Of a stretch of 64,000 bases of DNA, positions 11,511 to 24,325 are shown piece after piece. How positions within the stretch are numbered: the first letter of the stretch is position 1; each line of letters starts with the position of its first letter. Origin of the DNA: Microglena sp. YARC (taxonomy: Eukaryota; Chlorophyta; Chlorophyceae; Chlamydomonadales; Chlamydomonadaceae); NCBI GenBank assembly GCA_022414725.1, contig CM039462.1, positions 176,121,629 through 176,185,628 on the forward strand, in the 5' to 3' direction. Under the pieces are notes generated by a model. It was not told where the DNA came from. It worked only from the letters and a program-made list of their open reading frames with translations, and did not search any database. The translations under genes were made by a program, and so were the position numbers.

Positions 11511-11892
11511 CTCCACATGTCCTCGGCCGGATCATAGAAGTTCTGGTGGGGGATGCGTTGTCAACCCATGACGATGGCGGGGCGTGTGGAGGATGATTGA
11601 GGATATGAACCAAGAGCTTGCGGAGATACCGGCACAGTCCTGCGGGGCCGATTCAAAAGTGAAAGAGTCGAATCCTAAAGCCAGTGCATAAGAAAAACTT
11701 TATCCACCGAGATGCTAGAGTCGGAAGCATGTCAAAATGTGGGCTAATTCTTCTGGGCTATGACATTTCTTATCAGTCATGCTATCAAGGTGAGATGCAG
11801 GCCTCAGACTACACATCTGTGGTTGCTCTATGCTGTTTGCAGTTATGGGCGAGCTAAACAAAGCCTAGTAGAATAATCTCCTCTCTGTGTGC
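11511..11892. other. Error-rich contig end
   Basis: This corresponds, with many indels, to 24,326-24,520 (shared ACTTTATCCACCGA and TTCTTCTGGGCTATGACATT). No gene is seen. It stops at the gap. Confidence 0.6.
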
Positions 11893-12892
11893 NNNNNNNN
11901 NNNNNNNNNNNNNNNNNNNNNNNNNNNNNNNNNNNNNNNNNNNNNNNNNNNNNNNNNNNNNNNNNNNNNNNNNNNNNNNNNNNNNNNNNNNNNNNNNNNN
12001 NNNNNNNNNNNNNNNNNNNNNNNNNNNNNNNNNNNNNNNNNNNNNNNNNNNNNNNNNNNNNNNNNNNNNNNNNNNNNNNNNNNNNNNNNNNNNNNNNNNN
12101 NNNNNNNNNNNNNNNNNNNNNNNNNNNNNNNNNNNNNNNNNNNNNNNNNNNNNNNNNNNNNNNNNNNNNNNNNNNNNNNNNNNNNNNNNNNNNNNNNNNN
12201 NNNNNNNNNNNNNNNNNNNNNNNNNNNNNNNNNNNNNNNNNNNNNNNNNNNNNNNNNNNNNNNNNNNNNNNNNNNNNNNNNNNNNNNNNNNNNNNNNNNN
12301 NNNNNNNNNNNNNNNNNNNNNNNNNNNNNNNNNNNNNNNNNNNNNNNNNNNNNNNNNNNNNNNNNNNNNNNNNNNNNNNNNNNNNNNNNNNNNNNNNNNN
12401 NNNNNNNNNNNNNNNNNNNNNNNNNNNNNNNNNNNNNNNNNNNNNNNNNNNNNNNNNNNNNNNNNNNNNNNNNNNNNNNNNNNNNNNNNNNNNNNNNNNN
12501 NNNNNNNNNNNNNNNNNNNNNNNNNNNNNNNNNNNNNNNNNNNNNNNNNNNNNNNNNNNNNNNNNNNNNNNNNNNNNNNNNNNNNNNNNNNNNNNNNNNN
12601 NNNNNNNNNNNNNNNNNNNNNNNNNNNNNNNNNNNNNNNNNNNNNNNNNNNNNNNNNNNNNNNNNNNNNNNNNNNNNNNNNNNNNNNNNNNNNNNNNNNN
12701 NNNNNNNNNNNNNNNNNNNNNNNNNNNNNNNNNNNNNNNNNNNNNNNNNNNNNNNNNNNNNNNNNNNNNNNNNNNNNNNNNNNNNNNNNNNNNNNNNNNN
12801 NNNNNNNNNNNNNNNNNNNNNNNNNNNNNNNNNNNNNNNNNNNNNNNNNNNNNNNNNNNNNNNNNNNNNNNNNNNNNNNNNNNNNNNNNNNN
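11893..12892. other. Assembly gap of exactly 1,000 N
   Basis: A run of 1,000 undetermined bases, the usual placeholder for a gap of unknown length. Its true size, including zero or negative, is not known. Translations across it are meaningless. Confidence 0.98.
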
Positions 12893-13960
12893 ACCTGTCC
12901 CCGCTGACAAGTCGCGCTATATCCGCAAACTCGCCTGGGCGCCACGAGCTTTAAGATTCCAGGCTTACGGTTTTCTATATGACTTCAGGTTCCTCGGCTA
13001 CCGCCTCTTCCACCGATGTGCACTTTTGGGTCCCGCCCCAAGTTTGCCTTACGCTCAATCACAAACACTATTACATTCACATACCACACGCAGCAAACAA
13101 ACCTTGGGGTGACAAAACAGTCCATAAGGGTTACACTTACAAGTTACATACTAGGAGATTGAGACTACAGCACGCTACTGGATCTCGGCTGAACACACAA
13201 TTTTCTCTGTCCACTTTCTACGGAGTTGGTACTCTCCATCACGCCCTCGATAAGCGACTTCACATACGGGCTATAATCCCTGATGAGCCATCTACCACAT
13301 ATCAACCCGCTTATCTAACGAGGAGTTACTGACAAAAAACATCTGCTGACAGAAGGGCCTGCCTGCTCATGGCTTTGGAGAAACTCACTAAACATAAATG
13401 GTTTCTTGAGCCGCGCGGCATTCTCAGCAACCATCTGTTTAGCTAATGGTCTTGCGCCATTATCAACGAATCGGCTCGTCAAACTATTCCCCGGCATAAC
13501 TTTAGGGGGCAGTTCTCGGCGTCTCTGGAGTTGGACCTTTGAACTGAATTGCGCGCCAGCGGCCGGGTGTTGTCTAATGCCCTGAGAGAAGTAGTCCTCG
13601 GCTCACTTCCGCCGACCTACTGTTCCCTACAAGTCAGCGACCTAGCCACACCCCTATGTCATATTCCATGTTTCCGCACTCCCTTCTCCCTCTCTGCTTC
13701 CCCAAACCGCCTCTCTCCTCTGACGGCTTCCCGCGCCACCCGCCTTAATATTAACATGAATCAGTATTGCTTCTGGAGTGGTCGCAGTATACAAGTCACG
13801 TCCATCAGAGTATTCCCGGCCGTGGTCGCTGGCTGCACTAATATCCTGTTTATCCTCAGACTTCGGGGGTGGCTGCCTCAAAGTACTCGATCTCCGCGCC
13901 CCTTGGAGGCCTCAAATCCATCTGTCGCAAACCGATCCGTCTATGACTAGAGCCTGTGCT
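12893..13960 (+). mobile_element. Second, error-rich copy of the Copia LTR end and gag stump
   Basis: This follows 658-1,340 in order but with frequent insertions and deletions: ACCTGTCCCC, then AAGATTCCAGGCTTA, then the gag-like segment. Indels destroy the frame. It begins directly at the gap edge. Confidence 0.65.
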
Positions 13961-15629
13961 AGGTTATCAAGTGCTGGAGGCATGGTATCCATTGCAGCTC
14001 AGCGGCGCCCTTTGCGTCGTCACTCCTCAAACCAGGAAGCGGCAGGTCGCGCCGCTGCTGTAACATATGCACCTACACACACACTCACGCCCCTTTCCCC
14101 CTCCCCCTCCCCAACCCCACTTGCAGAGGCTCAAAGCTTGTGCCTATGAAATTATAGCCTCTTTGCATACGCTAGCGAAATTCTCGGCAGCCCAGTCGAT
14201 GTAGTCTCTGGACTCTATATCGGTCTCAAATACTCATGGTGGTAATGTGGGTTGCACATGATGCAGGAGCTACTCGACTTCAGCTTGGGACTCGGCAACC
14301 GCTATGATTAGTCGTGGCCTCGACTGTGGCAAAAGCATTCACGCAGATGCTGGGACAACTTTGCTCCCGCAACTCTTTATTGTGAGTCATACTTCCACCT
14401 TGTTCTCTTCATCATCCCTGGGCACTGAATACATGATGCCTTTAAAGGACACGGGCGACTTACGACTCTAGATTGGAATCATGCAAGCCCTGGCTGCAGG
14501 TGCCCTGAGCATGTGTATCAGGAGATCATGCGTGGCCAAATTATCCCTTGAGACCCGCATGATAAGATAGGTCGGCAGCACGTGTCTATTTGGCTGACGC
14601 ACTAACCCAGTCCATGCCCATGCATCTTCACATGGGTTCATCCTTTCGGTAGTTGTGGCAGTCTGGCACGCGTGCCTTTGTGTTGTGGTGGAGACATGGT
14701 TCTCCTTGCTTATGCTGGGTGTTGGGTACAGTCAACCTTGTCTTTATGCTTGGTCTTCCAGATCCATTCTGCATGTAAAACTCAGGCAAGGTGGACAATG
14801 CAAGCTGCGGTAGGACTGAGGTTCAGCGCGTACCTAAGCTTAAGGCAGTTTGGACTCCAGCGCGTGATCTCCCTACCAATACGCAAAAAACAACACAAAG
14901 GCGTGTCAATAAATGTAACTATGCCCGCCCTTCAAGTTTTCCAGGACCCATGCTCTGTCTGGTAGCGGTCTGAAGGTTGCTGATAGGTAGGGTTTCCACA
15001 ACAATGTGCCTAGGGAATTCTGACTTGATTCAATATGCCTAAATAAGTGTCCACCTGCTTGGCATGCCTCCTTTTGTGCATTCATGTCTGTATGCCTGCC
15101 TTCTGTCTTCATCCCTACTGACTGATTGGCTGGGACTATCTGGATGGGTGACCTGCAGCGTGAGTGCTAGGCATAGAGTCTTCCAGCCCATGGGAAAATG
15201 GCTTGTCTATGCTCTTTCATTGTTTTGTACTGCATGACATACTCTGCTTGTCAGTCTGCTGAAGCGCCTTGGAACCATTGTTTTCGAACACAGACAAAGC
15301 AGAAGGTGCTTTAAACTATCATGCAATAAGAAGTAAAGGTGCGACTTAATTTGCTATAGCCTGCAATCCTGTATTTGACAGGAAACCATTTGCCTCTGTC
15401 TTTATCCCCTCCCAGTTCTGCTGTTCCACTGTCACAATGATGGCTTTTGGACAACCGTAACTATAAGTGAAGCTTGCTTGCTAGGTTCGGTTTCGCACAG
15501 ACTTGGTGTGGCATAAGCGAATTATGTCATTGATAGTTCCTTAGGTGGTGCCCTTACTCGTGCTATCTGTCCTATGTTGTGGAATCACTCGTCTTCTGCC
15601 ATTCGTCTCTGCTATCTATACGCATCTGT
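13961..15629 (-). pseudogene. Second copy of the nuclease-like fragment and flank
   Basis: Parallel to 1,340-2,858. The clearest match is 14,390-14,970, with the same GACTTA, CATGCGTGGC and CAATAAATGTAACTATGCCC landmarks. A CA/CCCCT-rich insert at about 14,065-14,150 is absent from the first copy. Indels are dense near the gap and fade towards 15,600. Confidence 0.5.
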
Positions 15630-16855
15630 AGCTGATGCCTCTGTCTATCACTGCCTTATTGATCTCTAACGCAACCCTGCTCTGCCGCACCTGTCTCTGC
15701 CCTCCTTGCCATTCTCAATCCTGCCCCTTTCATTGCCTCTGTTTCGCAGGCCATGCCCTGCTAATTCACCATCCTGCCCTTATCCGACTTGCTCCCTGCC
15801 CTTCCTTGCCTCTCTAACGCCTGCCCTAACTAACTGCTCAATCACTGTCGCCCTTGCCCCTTTCCGTTTACTTGCTCTGGGCCTGCCCCTCTTTGCTCTC
15901 TAGTTTACGACCTGCCCTGCCTTGTTCATCACTGTCGTCCTGCCCTTGCCATTATCCCTGCCCCTCTTTGCTCCCTAAAACGCCTGCCCCGCTCTACTCA
16001 AACACTGTCCTCTGCCCCTTGCCATTATCCCTGCCCCTCTTTGCTCTCTAACGCCTTCCCTTTCTCTGCTCATGGGGCCACTGCCATCCTGCCCCTCGCC
16101 ATTATCCTGCCCCTCTTTGCTCTCTAACGCCTGCCCTGCCCTGCTCATCACTGTCGTCTTGCCCTTTGCCATTATCCTGCCCCTCTTTGCTCTCTTATGC
16201 CTGCCCCGCTCTGCTTATCACTGTCGTCTTGCCCCTTGCCATTATCCCTGCCACTCTTAGCTCTCTTACGCCTGCCCCGCTCTGCTCAGCACTTGTCGTC
16301 TTGCCCCCTTGCCATTATCCCTGCCACTCTTTACTCTCGTGAGTACAAACCAGCTGGCAGGGATAATGGCGAGGGGCAGGACGACAGTGATGAGCAGAGC
16401 AGGGCAGGTGTTAGAGAGCAAAGAGGGGCAGGGATAATGGCGAGGGGCAGGATGACATTGATGAGCAGAGAAGGGAAGGCGTTAGAGAGCAAAGAGGGGC
16501 AGGGATAATGGCAAGGGGCAGGACGACAGTGATGAACAAGGCAGGGCAGGCGTTAGAGAGCAAGGAGGGGGCAGGAATAATGGAAAGGGGCAAGGCGACA
16601 GTGATGAGCAGAGCAGGCCAGGCGTTAGAGAGCAAGGAGGGGCAGGGATAATGGCAAAGGGCAAGACGACAGTGATGAGCAGAGCAGGGCATGCGATAGA
16701 GAGCAAAGAGGGGCAGGGATAATGGCAAGGGGCAGGACGACAGTGATGAGCAGAGCAGGGCAGGCGTTAGAGAGCAAAGAGGGGCAGGGATAATGGCAAA
16801 GGGCAGGACGACAGTGATGAGCAGGGCAGGCGTTAAAGAGGGGCATGGATACTGG
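15630..16855. repeat. Second copy of the head-to-head 71-bp satellite
   Basis: Same inverted satellite as 2,859-3,974. From about 16,340 onwards the two copies are almost identical, with one-base differences in G tracts. Confidence 0.8.
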
Positions 16856-16879
16856 CCAATTAATGGGCGTTCCTGCTTC

Positions 16880-17205
16880 CGAACGGTATTTCCAAATCTT
16901 ACAATCACTTTTTGGGGGTCTTTTGATGCTTTTCAAATGCAATCTTACGATAAAAAACGTAAGATTGTAGTCAATTTTGACGAAATATGCTTGAATTGAG
17001 CTTGAAAGACGGAGAAACGTACAGATTGCGAATGTTACAACGTTGAAATGCCATATTTTGTAACAAAAGGTGTTAACATCAATTCGTGTCTTACAATTAT
17101 AATTGTAAGAAATAAAGGGAAAGCGGACGGTTATAAGTCGGCAGGCAGAATTCAGCTTTTACATCTTACAATAAAAAATCGTAAGTATAATTCATTTAAT
17201 TTTTC
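16880..17205. repeat. Second copy of the left subterminal hairpins
   Basis: Same three TCTTAC/GTAAGA palindromes as at 4,015-4,320, here at about 16,938-16,965, 17,088-17,110 and 17,164-17,186. If the two contigs overlap, this is the same site read twice. Confidence 0.6.
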
Positions 17206-17224
17206 TAATTTAGTAAAAAACGGC

Positions 17225-18558
17225 TATGTGTCAAACATCTTACTCCTCCTCCTCCCCCCCTCCTCGTCCTCCTCTTCCTCCTCCTTCTCCTCCTCCATGT
17301 CCCCATCCCCATCTTCCTCCTCCTCCATCTCCTCCTCCTCAGCAATGTCTGCATTGTCTCCATCCGATTGCACAGCCTCTGCCCTGGTGTCCTTCTCAAT
17401 GGATCAAGCTAGGAGCATGCTTGTGTGGTACTTTCTCTGGATCTTCATACTCTTGGTGGGTTCGCAGCTAAATTGAAATGCGTCAATGGGAATATCGCCC
17501 GTCCATGTTGCTTTTCTCCTAACCCCCACGGTAATAGGCACAAGCTTGTGGTCCATCCAATCTTCTGGCCAAGTTGGGTATTGTGTTTCAGTGTACACCA
17601 ACTTCTGAGCCCCCAGAGTACAAGGGCTTTAAATACACACATTCCACTTCTCCATTCACTGGTAGTGATTTGACCTCCACCACGTCCCATCCTCTCAATC
17701 CGCTAGAGTCATCCATTTGTACCTTGACCACAGCGACATGACCAACAACCAAATCAGTAGTGGGCTGGTAGGCTATTCTTCTATCCGGCTTCGTCCCTTG
17801 TGAAGAATATAAGTACAACACATCCTCCTCCTCTGGCCTTTCCATATTAGTCTCCAAAGTTTGTGCGACCTTCATAGTCTTGGCAATCTCGTTACTTGCA
17901 GGTAAAATGTCTGACACATCCATGGACAAGTCATCCAATGCTGCTATCAAGCGCTTGGCCATTGATTTCTCAGACTGTGTCAGAACACGACTGGTTGCTG
18001 ACAACTCCGATGGGAAGTCGACACAAAATGTTGGTCTTTCGGGTACTCCCCAGTCACAGCATCATCTGGTTGAGTGCTCCAATAACTCTTCTCAACGTTG
18101 AAGAAATCAGTCCACCACTTATTGCTGGCTTCCCAAGTTTCACGAAGCTTCTCGGCAATATGTTTGAAGGACTGGGCATGGGATGGGCCATCGGCTGCTG
18201 GTTCATCCATCGGCTGCTGCGTCATCGGCTGCTGGTTCTAGAAGGTCCTCCGCTGCGTTTCGTACACGGACATCAGCTACGGGTCCTGCACGGTCGTCAC
18301 CGGCGGTTTGTACAGGACCATCGGCCATGTGGCCTGCAAGGACGTCACCTCCGGGCTTCTCATTATGAATAGTCTTCCAGACAGCCGCCCAGTTTGCCTC
18401 GATATTCTTGAGGTCTTCAATCTTGATCTTGGGGGCTTCCTTAAATACTGTTCTGGTGTCCACCAGTGGGAAGCCTTGGAGGACGTAAATAGGTTCAGCG
18501 TCATTGTCCCACTGTCCTCTCCAAGATCCTGACTCGTCATACTCCTTGTAATAGAACC
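17225..18558 (-). CDS. Transposase-like gene, 3' exon (contig copy 2)
   Basis: Counterpart of 4,350-5,680, starting after the TTGCAG acceptor at 18,559. The early part is in one frame here (DTRTVFKEAPKIKIEDLKNI), where copy 1 has lost bases. Later parts are broken here but open in copy 1, for example near 17,615 and 18,025. The alternating breaks are what two independent noisy reads of one intact exon would give. Confidence 0.6.
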
Positions 18559-18842
18559 CTGCAATTGTTGGTGTGCAAACATGTATCGTATATTAGTGAA
18601 TCATTTAGGACACCCATATTCCTCCCGACTATACTCGGGAGCATCCCTTGGATAATAAATCCTAGGTCCTAGGTACAACTTCCTTTGTATCATTTAATTT
18701 CTATTGAAGACTGTACATGTAAATCAATGAGGAAATGGCACACCCATATTCCTCCCGAGCATAATCGGGAGCATTGTGCAGACAGTACATACACGCACGG
18801 TAGCATTTAATTTGTAAATATCAGTATATCAAGTATTCTTAC

Positions 18843-19372
18843 CGACTCTTCCCGTTGGGGACCTTTCGTTATCTTGAATGCGTGTAAACGGCGATTAACT
18901 CCTTTGACGGTGCTAGTGCCATGAGCGAACAACTTGTAAACGTTGTCTAGGAGGACAGCGGAGAAGTCCCCAATAGAGAGGTCACGACGTCTTGCCTTGT
19001 GTAAGGGCCCATTTTCTTGAATAAGTTACCAACAATGCCCATCAGATGGTCCAGGGTGTACACTTCCATGTTCTTTAACCCTTGCGAGATCACAGAGTAC
19101 TTTTGGTCAAGATTGCTATGTGTGTGTCCGGGAGGGAGGAAATGGACGTACACTTCCTCAAACCAGTTCATCTCAACCAACAAGGACAAGTATGCGAACA
19201 TGAAAGCGTTCTTGTTGTCCTTTGCCGCGTTGTCCATTTGCAAGAAGCAATACGGTGGAAGCTGCCCCTCTTCTTCAAGGACCCGGTTGAAGAAATGTTG
19301 GAAGCATGATATAGTCAGATTGATGGACTGCGAGTAGAATGGCAAAGCCCAATAACCAATGAAGCCTCTTCC
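18843..19372 (-). CDS. Transposase-like gene, catalytic exon (contig copy 2)
   Basis: Counterpart of 5,965-6,491, with the same borders (CTCCCAG acceptor, GTAAGA donor). The frame is open through LQMDNAAKDNKN and LPPGHTHSNLDQKYS and is lost near 18,977 through an extra AG pair. See the first copy for the functional reading. Confidence 0.65.
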
Positions 19373-19532
19373 CTGGGAGAATAATCCTGAGTTAACATAG
19401 AAGGAAACATGAAGTCAGAATATTAGCATTATTTTGTTAACATAGAAGTAATCATTTCAAGTTTTAAATACTGTGTATGCTCCCGATTATGATCGGGAGG
19501 ACATGTCCTACATGCGCTGTATTTATACTCAC

Positions 19533-19718
19533 ACATGATGCGTGTCTTTAGAAGTTCACCTCCTGCGGTCTTCTTTGTATGTGAGAAGTGGCGTGACTGA
19601 GGAAGATTAGTCTTCTTGTTGTCCATTGCATCAGCGGATGCGTGCAAGAAGAGCTTCGGATACTGTTCAGTCAGTTTTTCACGGATGTCATACCTACGCC
19701 TTGACTGGTTTTAGGATT
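19533..19718 (-). CDS. Transposase-like gene, upstream exon (contig copy 2)
   Basis: Counterpart of 6,653-6,840 with an identical ADAMDNKKTNLPQ segment and GTGAGT donor. Its intron towards 19,372 holds a perfect GCTCCCGATTATGATCGGGA palindrome near 19,479. Confidence 0.55.
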
Positions 19719-19964
19719 GCTTTCCCCCTACTTTTCTTCTCCACGGGAATATTTGTCTGGCTTACTCCTTATGACTTGTGTTGTGGAATCCCTGTAATTC
19801 TGGGTACCAGAATACCAGGGATAAGGGGGAATGTTATGATACAGCCTATAGCTGTATCAGTAACAGTGCCGGGCTTAGGTCTGACACCCACTCTAGCAGT
19901 TGGTGACCAGGCATCTGCCTGGCAGCTAGCAGTGTAGTAGGTGACTTCAAGCGAATAGGGTCGT

Positions 19965-21180
19965 TGGGTTTGTCAATGCTCCCGATTATGATCGGGAGGA
20001 CTATGGGTATTCCGAGTTTGGTTTTCTCAATCATTCGCTCATTGGGTTTGACAATGCTCTCGATTATGATCGGGAGGACTGTGGGTATTCTGAGTTTGGT
20101 TTTTCTCAATCATTCGCTCGTTGGGTTTGACAATGCTCCCGATTATGATCAAGAGGACTGTGGGTATTCTGAGTTTGGTTTTTCTCAATCATTCGTTCGT
20201 TGGGTTTGACAATGCTCCCGATTATGATAGGGAGGACTATGGGTATGCCGAGTAAAAAAAAAAAAAAAAAAATGCTGAGTACATGTTTTCTGAATCATTC
20301 GCTCGTTGGGTTTGTCAGTGCTCCCGATTATGCTCGGGAGGACTGTGTGTATTCCGAATTTGGTTTTCTCAATCATTCGCTCGTTGGGTTTGACAATGCT
20401 CCCGATTATGATCGGGAGGACTCTGTGTATTCCGAAGTTGGTTTTCTCAATCATTCGCTCGTTGGGTTTGTCAATGCTCCCGAAGATGATCGGGAGGACA
20501 ATGGGTATGCCGAGTACAAAAAAAAAAAAAAAAAAAACTGCTGAGTACATGTTTTCTGAATCATTCGCTCGTTGGGTTTGTCAGTGCTCCCGATTATGAT
20601 CGGGAGGACTGTGTGTATTCTGAGTTTGGTTTTTCTCGATCATTCGTTGGGTTTGACAATGCTCCCGATTATGATCGGGAGGACTATCGGTATGCCGAGT
20701 ACAAAAAAAAAAAATGCTGAGTACATGTTTTCTGAATCATTCGCTCGTTGGGTTTGTCAATGCTCCCGATTATGATCGGAGGACAATGGGTATGCCGAGT
20801 ACAAAAAAAAAAAAAAATGCCGAGTACATGTTTTCTGAATCATTCGCTCGTTGGGTTTGTCAGTGCTCCCGATTATGCTGGGGAGGACTGTCTGTATTCC
20901 GAATTTGGTTTTCTCAATCATTCGCTCATTGGGTTTGACAATGCTCCCGATTATGATGGGGAGGACTATGGGTATGCCGAGTACAAAAAAAAAAAAAAAA
21001 AAAAAGCCGACTACATGTTTTCTGAATCATTCGCTCGTTGGGTTTGTCAGTGCTCCCGATTATGATCGGGAGGACTGTGTGTATTCCGAATTTGGTTTTT
21101 CTCAATCATTCGCTCGTTGGGTTTGACAATGCTCCCGATTATGATCGGGAGGACTATGGGTATTCTGAGTTTGGTTTTTC
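19965..21180 (+). repeat. 78-bp palindromic repeat array, left arm (clean copy)
   Basis: About fourteen units of the 78-bp repeat in direct orientation. In this copy the palindrome CTCCCGAT-TATG-ATCGGGAG is nearly constant. Five units have an A-tract flanked by CCGAGTAC motifs. Apparent proteins (SIIRSLGLTMLPIMIGRT) are translations of the repeat. Confidence 0.9.
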
Positions 21181-21665
21181 TCTAAATCTGAATCTGATTT
21201 TGAATCTGAATCTGAATCTGAATCATTTGCTTTACCATCATATTTGTCTTCCGCAGGGTGTACAATGACAGTACCGTGGAAGTAAAACTCGAATCAGACG
21301 GGAAGGATTTGGGATGCGGCGTCATGGACGAATGGACCAAGGAGCGCCAAGTGCCAATGAACATCGAAGTCGTTGTTGATGGACCAGACTTCTATGTTAC
21401 GGCTATGCACGCTCACAGGTTGAGGTTTCGCGGCGAATGCAGGCATATGTGCGGAGCAGATTCATTCTGGTCGACACTCACCCTTGCGGAAGTCAAGACA
21501 GCCCAGTTGCTTGAAGTCACTAGCATTCGGAGGCCCATGTTAGGAGCCCTATCATGGATACCAGTTCACATTCAGGCTCTTGGGTTGGTGGTTGACAATG
21601 CGCAGCAAGCCTGTCAGGGTCGGCGAGGGCTAATTTATCGCCGACAAAGAGCTCGAGGAAACTAG
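21181..21665 (+). other. Exon-like block, forward (clean copy)
   Basis: After a (TCTGAA)n tract and TTCCGCAG an open frame of about 135 codons runs to a stop at 21,665. It begins VYNDSTVEVKLESDGKDLG and includes DGPDFYVTAMHAHRLRF. The CAG just before it could be a splice acceptor. No domain is recognised. It may be a captured host exon or part of an unknown protein of the element. Confidence 0.45.
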
Positions 21666-22085
21666 GGCGTGGGTTGAGACATGCGAAGGAAAGCTCAGGA
21701 GCGATTTCGAGGAGTTTGGTCCTAGCGACAGGAGGACGTCACCTCGATGTACACCAAAAGGGCCTTCACCTGACGCCGGTAAGAGAGCAATCGAACGGAC
21801 TGTACTGCTGCACCGTGGCTCAGGTTAAATTTTCAAATCTGACAGGTACATTTCGAATGTTACGTACGCGGTGGGATGTACACCGTTCGAAACAATCATT
21901 GTGTGCTGACCGCACTTGCCGCTTTCAATTTCGATAGGATATTGCGTAACTTCTGCACTCTTTACATTTCCTACAGCCTCCGCGAAGAAGTCAGGAAACT
22001 TAAGGTCAGCTTCCTACAATCAACGAAGAGGACAGATCGCTGACAACTTTGTAAGGTCATCGTATTCAAATTGTTATCTCCTTAT
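21666..22085. other. Unique centre of the foldback (clean copy)
   Basis: No supported gene. The sequence includes TTACATTTCCTACAG, a possible acceptor, and short open stretches. It separates two inverted arms of about 2 kb. Confidence 0.4.
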
Positions 22086-22440
22086 AGCCCAGCTCCTGAC
22101 ATGGGCCTCCGGATGCTAGTGACTTCAAGCAACTGGGCTGTCTTGACTTCCGCAAGGGTGAGTGTCGACCAGAATGCTCCGCACATATGCCTGCATTCGC
22201 CGCGAAACCTCAACCAGTGAGCGTGCGTAGCCGTAACATAGAAGTCTGGTCCACCAACAACGACTTTGATGTTCATTGGCACTTGGCGCTCCTTGGTCCA
22301 TTCGTCCATGACGCTGCATCCCAAATCCTTCCCGTCCGATTGGAGTTTTACTTCCACGGTACTGTCATTGTAGACCCTGCGGAAGACAAATAGGTTGGTA
22401 AAGCAAATGATTCAGATTCAGATTCAGATTCAAAATCAGA
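22086..22440 (-). other. Exon-like block, inverted (clean copy)
   Basis: The minus strand reads VEVKLQSDGKDLGCSVMDEW and VVVGGPDFYVTATHAHWLRF, the same protein as the forward block with several substitutions (V for I, GG for DG, TATHAHW for TAMHAHR). It ends with the (TCTGAA)n tract. The substitutions show this is an independent inverted copy. Confidence 0.6.
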
Positions 22441-23283
22441 TTCAGATATAGAGAAAAACTAAACTCAGAATACCCATAGTCCTCCCGATCATAATCGGGA
22501 GCATTGTCAACCCAACGAGCGAATGATTGAGAAAACCCAATTCGGAATACACACAGTCCTCCCGATCATAATCGGGAGCATTGACAAACCCAACGAGCGA
22601 ATGATTGAGAAAACAAAACTCGGAATACACACAGTCCTCCCGAGCATAATCGGGAGCACTGACAAACCCAACGAGCGAATGATTCAGAAAACATGTACTC
22701 GGCATACCCATAGTCCTCCCGATTATAATCGGGAGCATTGTCAAACCCAACGAGCGAATGATTGAGAAAACCAAATTCGGAATACACACAGTCCTCCCGA
22801 TCATAATCGGTAGCATTGACAAACCCAACGAGCGAATGATTGAGAAAACCAAATTCGGAATACACACAGTCCTCCCGATCATAATCGGGAGCACTGACAA
22901 ACCCAACGAGCGAATGATTCAGAAACATGTACTCGGCAATTTTTTTTTTTTTTTTTTTTTTTGTACTCGGCATACCCTTAGTCCTCCCGATCATAATCGG
23001 GAGCATTGTCAAACCAAACGAACGAATGATTGAAAAAAACCAAACTCAGAATACCCACAGTCCTCCCGATCACAATCGGGAGCATTGACAAACCCAACGA
23101 GCGAATGATTGAGAAAACCAAATTCGGAATACACAGAGTCCTCCCGATCATAATCGGGAGCATTGTCACACCCAACGAGCGAATGATTGAGAAAACCAAA
23201 TTCGGAATACACACAGTCCTCCCGATCATAATCGGGAGCACTGACAAACCTAACGAGCGAATGATTCAGAAACATGTACTCGG

Positions 23284-23316
<33 letters not shown>

Positions 23317-24325
23317 TACTCGGCATACCCATAGTCCTCCCGATCATAATCGGGAGCATTGTCAAACCCAACGAACGAATGATTGAGAAAAACCAAACTC
23401 AGAATACCCACAGTCCTCCCGATCATAATCGGGAGCATTGACAAACCCAACGAGCGAATGATTGAGAAAACCAAATTCGGAATACACAGAGTCCTCCCTA
23501 TCATAATCGGGAGCATTGTCAAACCCAACGAACGAATGATTGAGAAAAACCAAACTCAGAATACCCACAGTCCTCCCGATCATAATCAGGAGCATTGTCA
23601 AACCCAACGAACGAATGATTGAGAAAAACCAAACTCAGAATACCCACAGTCCTCTGATCATAATCGGGAGCATTGACAAACCCAACGAGCGAATGATTGA
23701 GAAAACCAACTTCGGAATACACAAAGTCCTCCCTATCATAATCGGGAGCATTGTCAAACCCAACGAACGAATGATTGAGAAAAACCAAACTCAGAATACC
23801 CACAGTCCTCCCGATCATAATCAGGAGCATTGACAAACCCAACGAGCGAATGATTGAGAAAACCAAATTCGGAATACACTAAGTCCTCCCGATCATAATC
23901 GGGAGCATTGTCAAACCCAACGAGCGAATGATTGAGAAAACAAAATTCGGAATACGCACAGTCCTCCCGATCAGAATCGGGAGCACTGACAACCTAACGA
24001 GCGAATGATTCAGAAAACATGTACTCGGCATTTTTTTTTTTTTTTTTTTTGTACTCGGCATACCCATAGTCCTCCGTATCATAATCGGGAGCATTGTCAA
24101 ACCCAACGAACGAATGATTGAGAAAAACCAAACTCAGAATACCCACAGTCCTCTTGATCATAATCGGGAGCATTGTCAAACCCAACGAGCGAATGATTGA
24201 GAAAAACCAAACTCAGAATACCCACAGTCCTCCCGATCATATAATCGGGAGCATTGTCAAACCCAACGAGCGAATGATTGAGAAAACCAAACTCGGAATA
24301 CACACAGTCCTCCCGATCATAAAAA
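22441..24325 (-). repeat. 78-bp palindromic repeat array, right arm (clean copy)
   Basis: About twenty-two units in inverted orientation relative to 19,965-21,180, again with occasional T-tract variants (near 22,940, 23,287 and 24,030). Palindromes are spaced 77-79 bp in most of the array. It ends abruptly near 24,318 inside a palindrome, next to AATCCTAAAACCAGTCAA, which is the reverse complement of the 5' edge of the transposase-like exon near 6,822-6,838. Confidence 0.9.

Noticed and set aside
11843..13112. Frames of 350-400 codons made of undetermined residues
   Set aside because: They run across the 1,000-N gap and contain almost no real sequence.
19965..24325. CRISPR-like array of palindromic repeats
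   Set aside because: Units are contiguous 78-bp satellites without unique spacers, in opposing orientation, in a eukaryotic genome with no cas genes.
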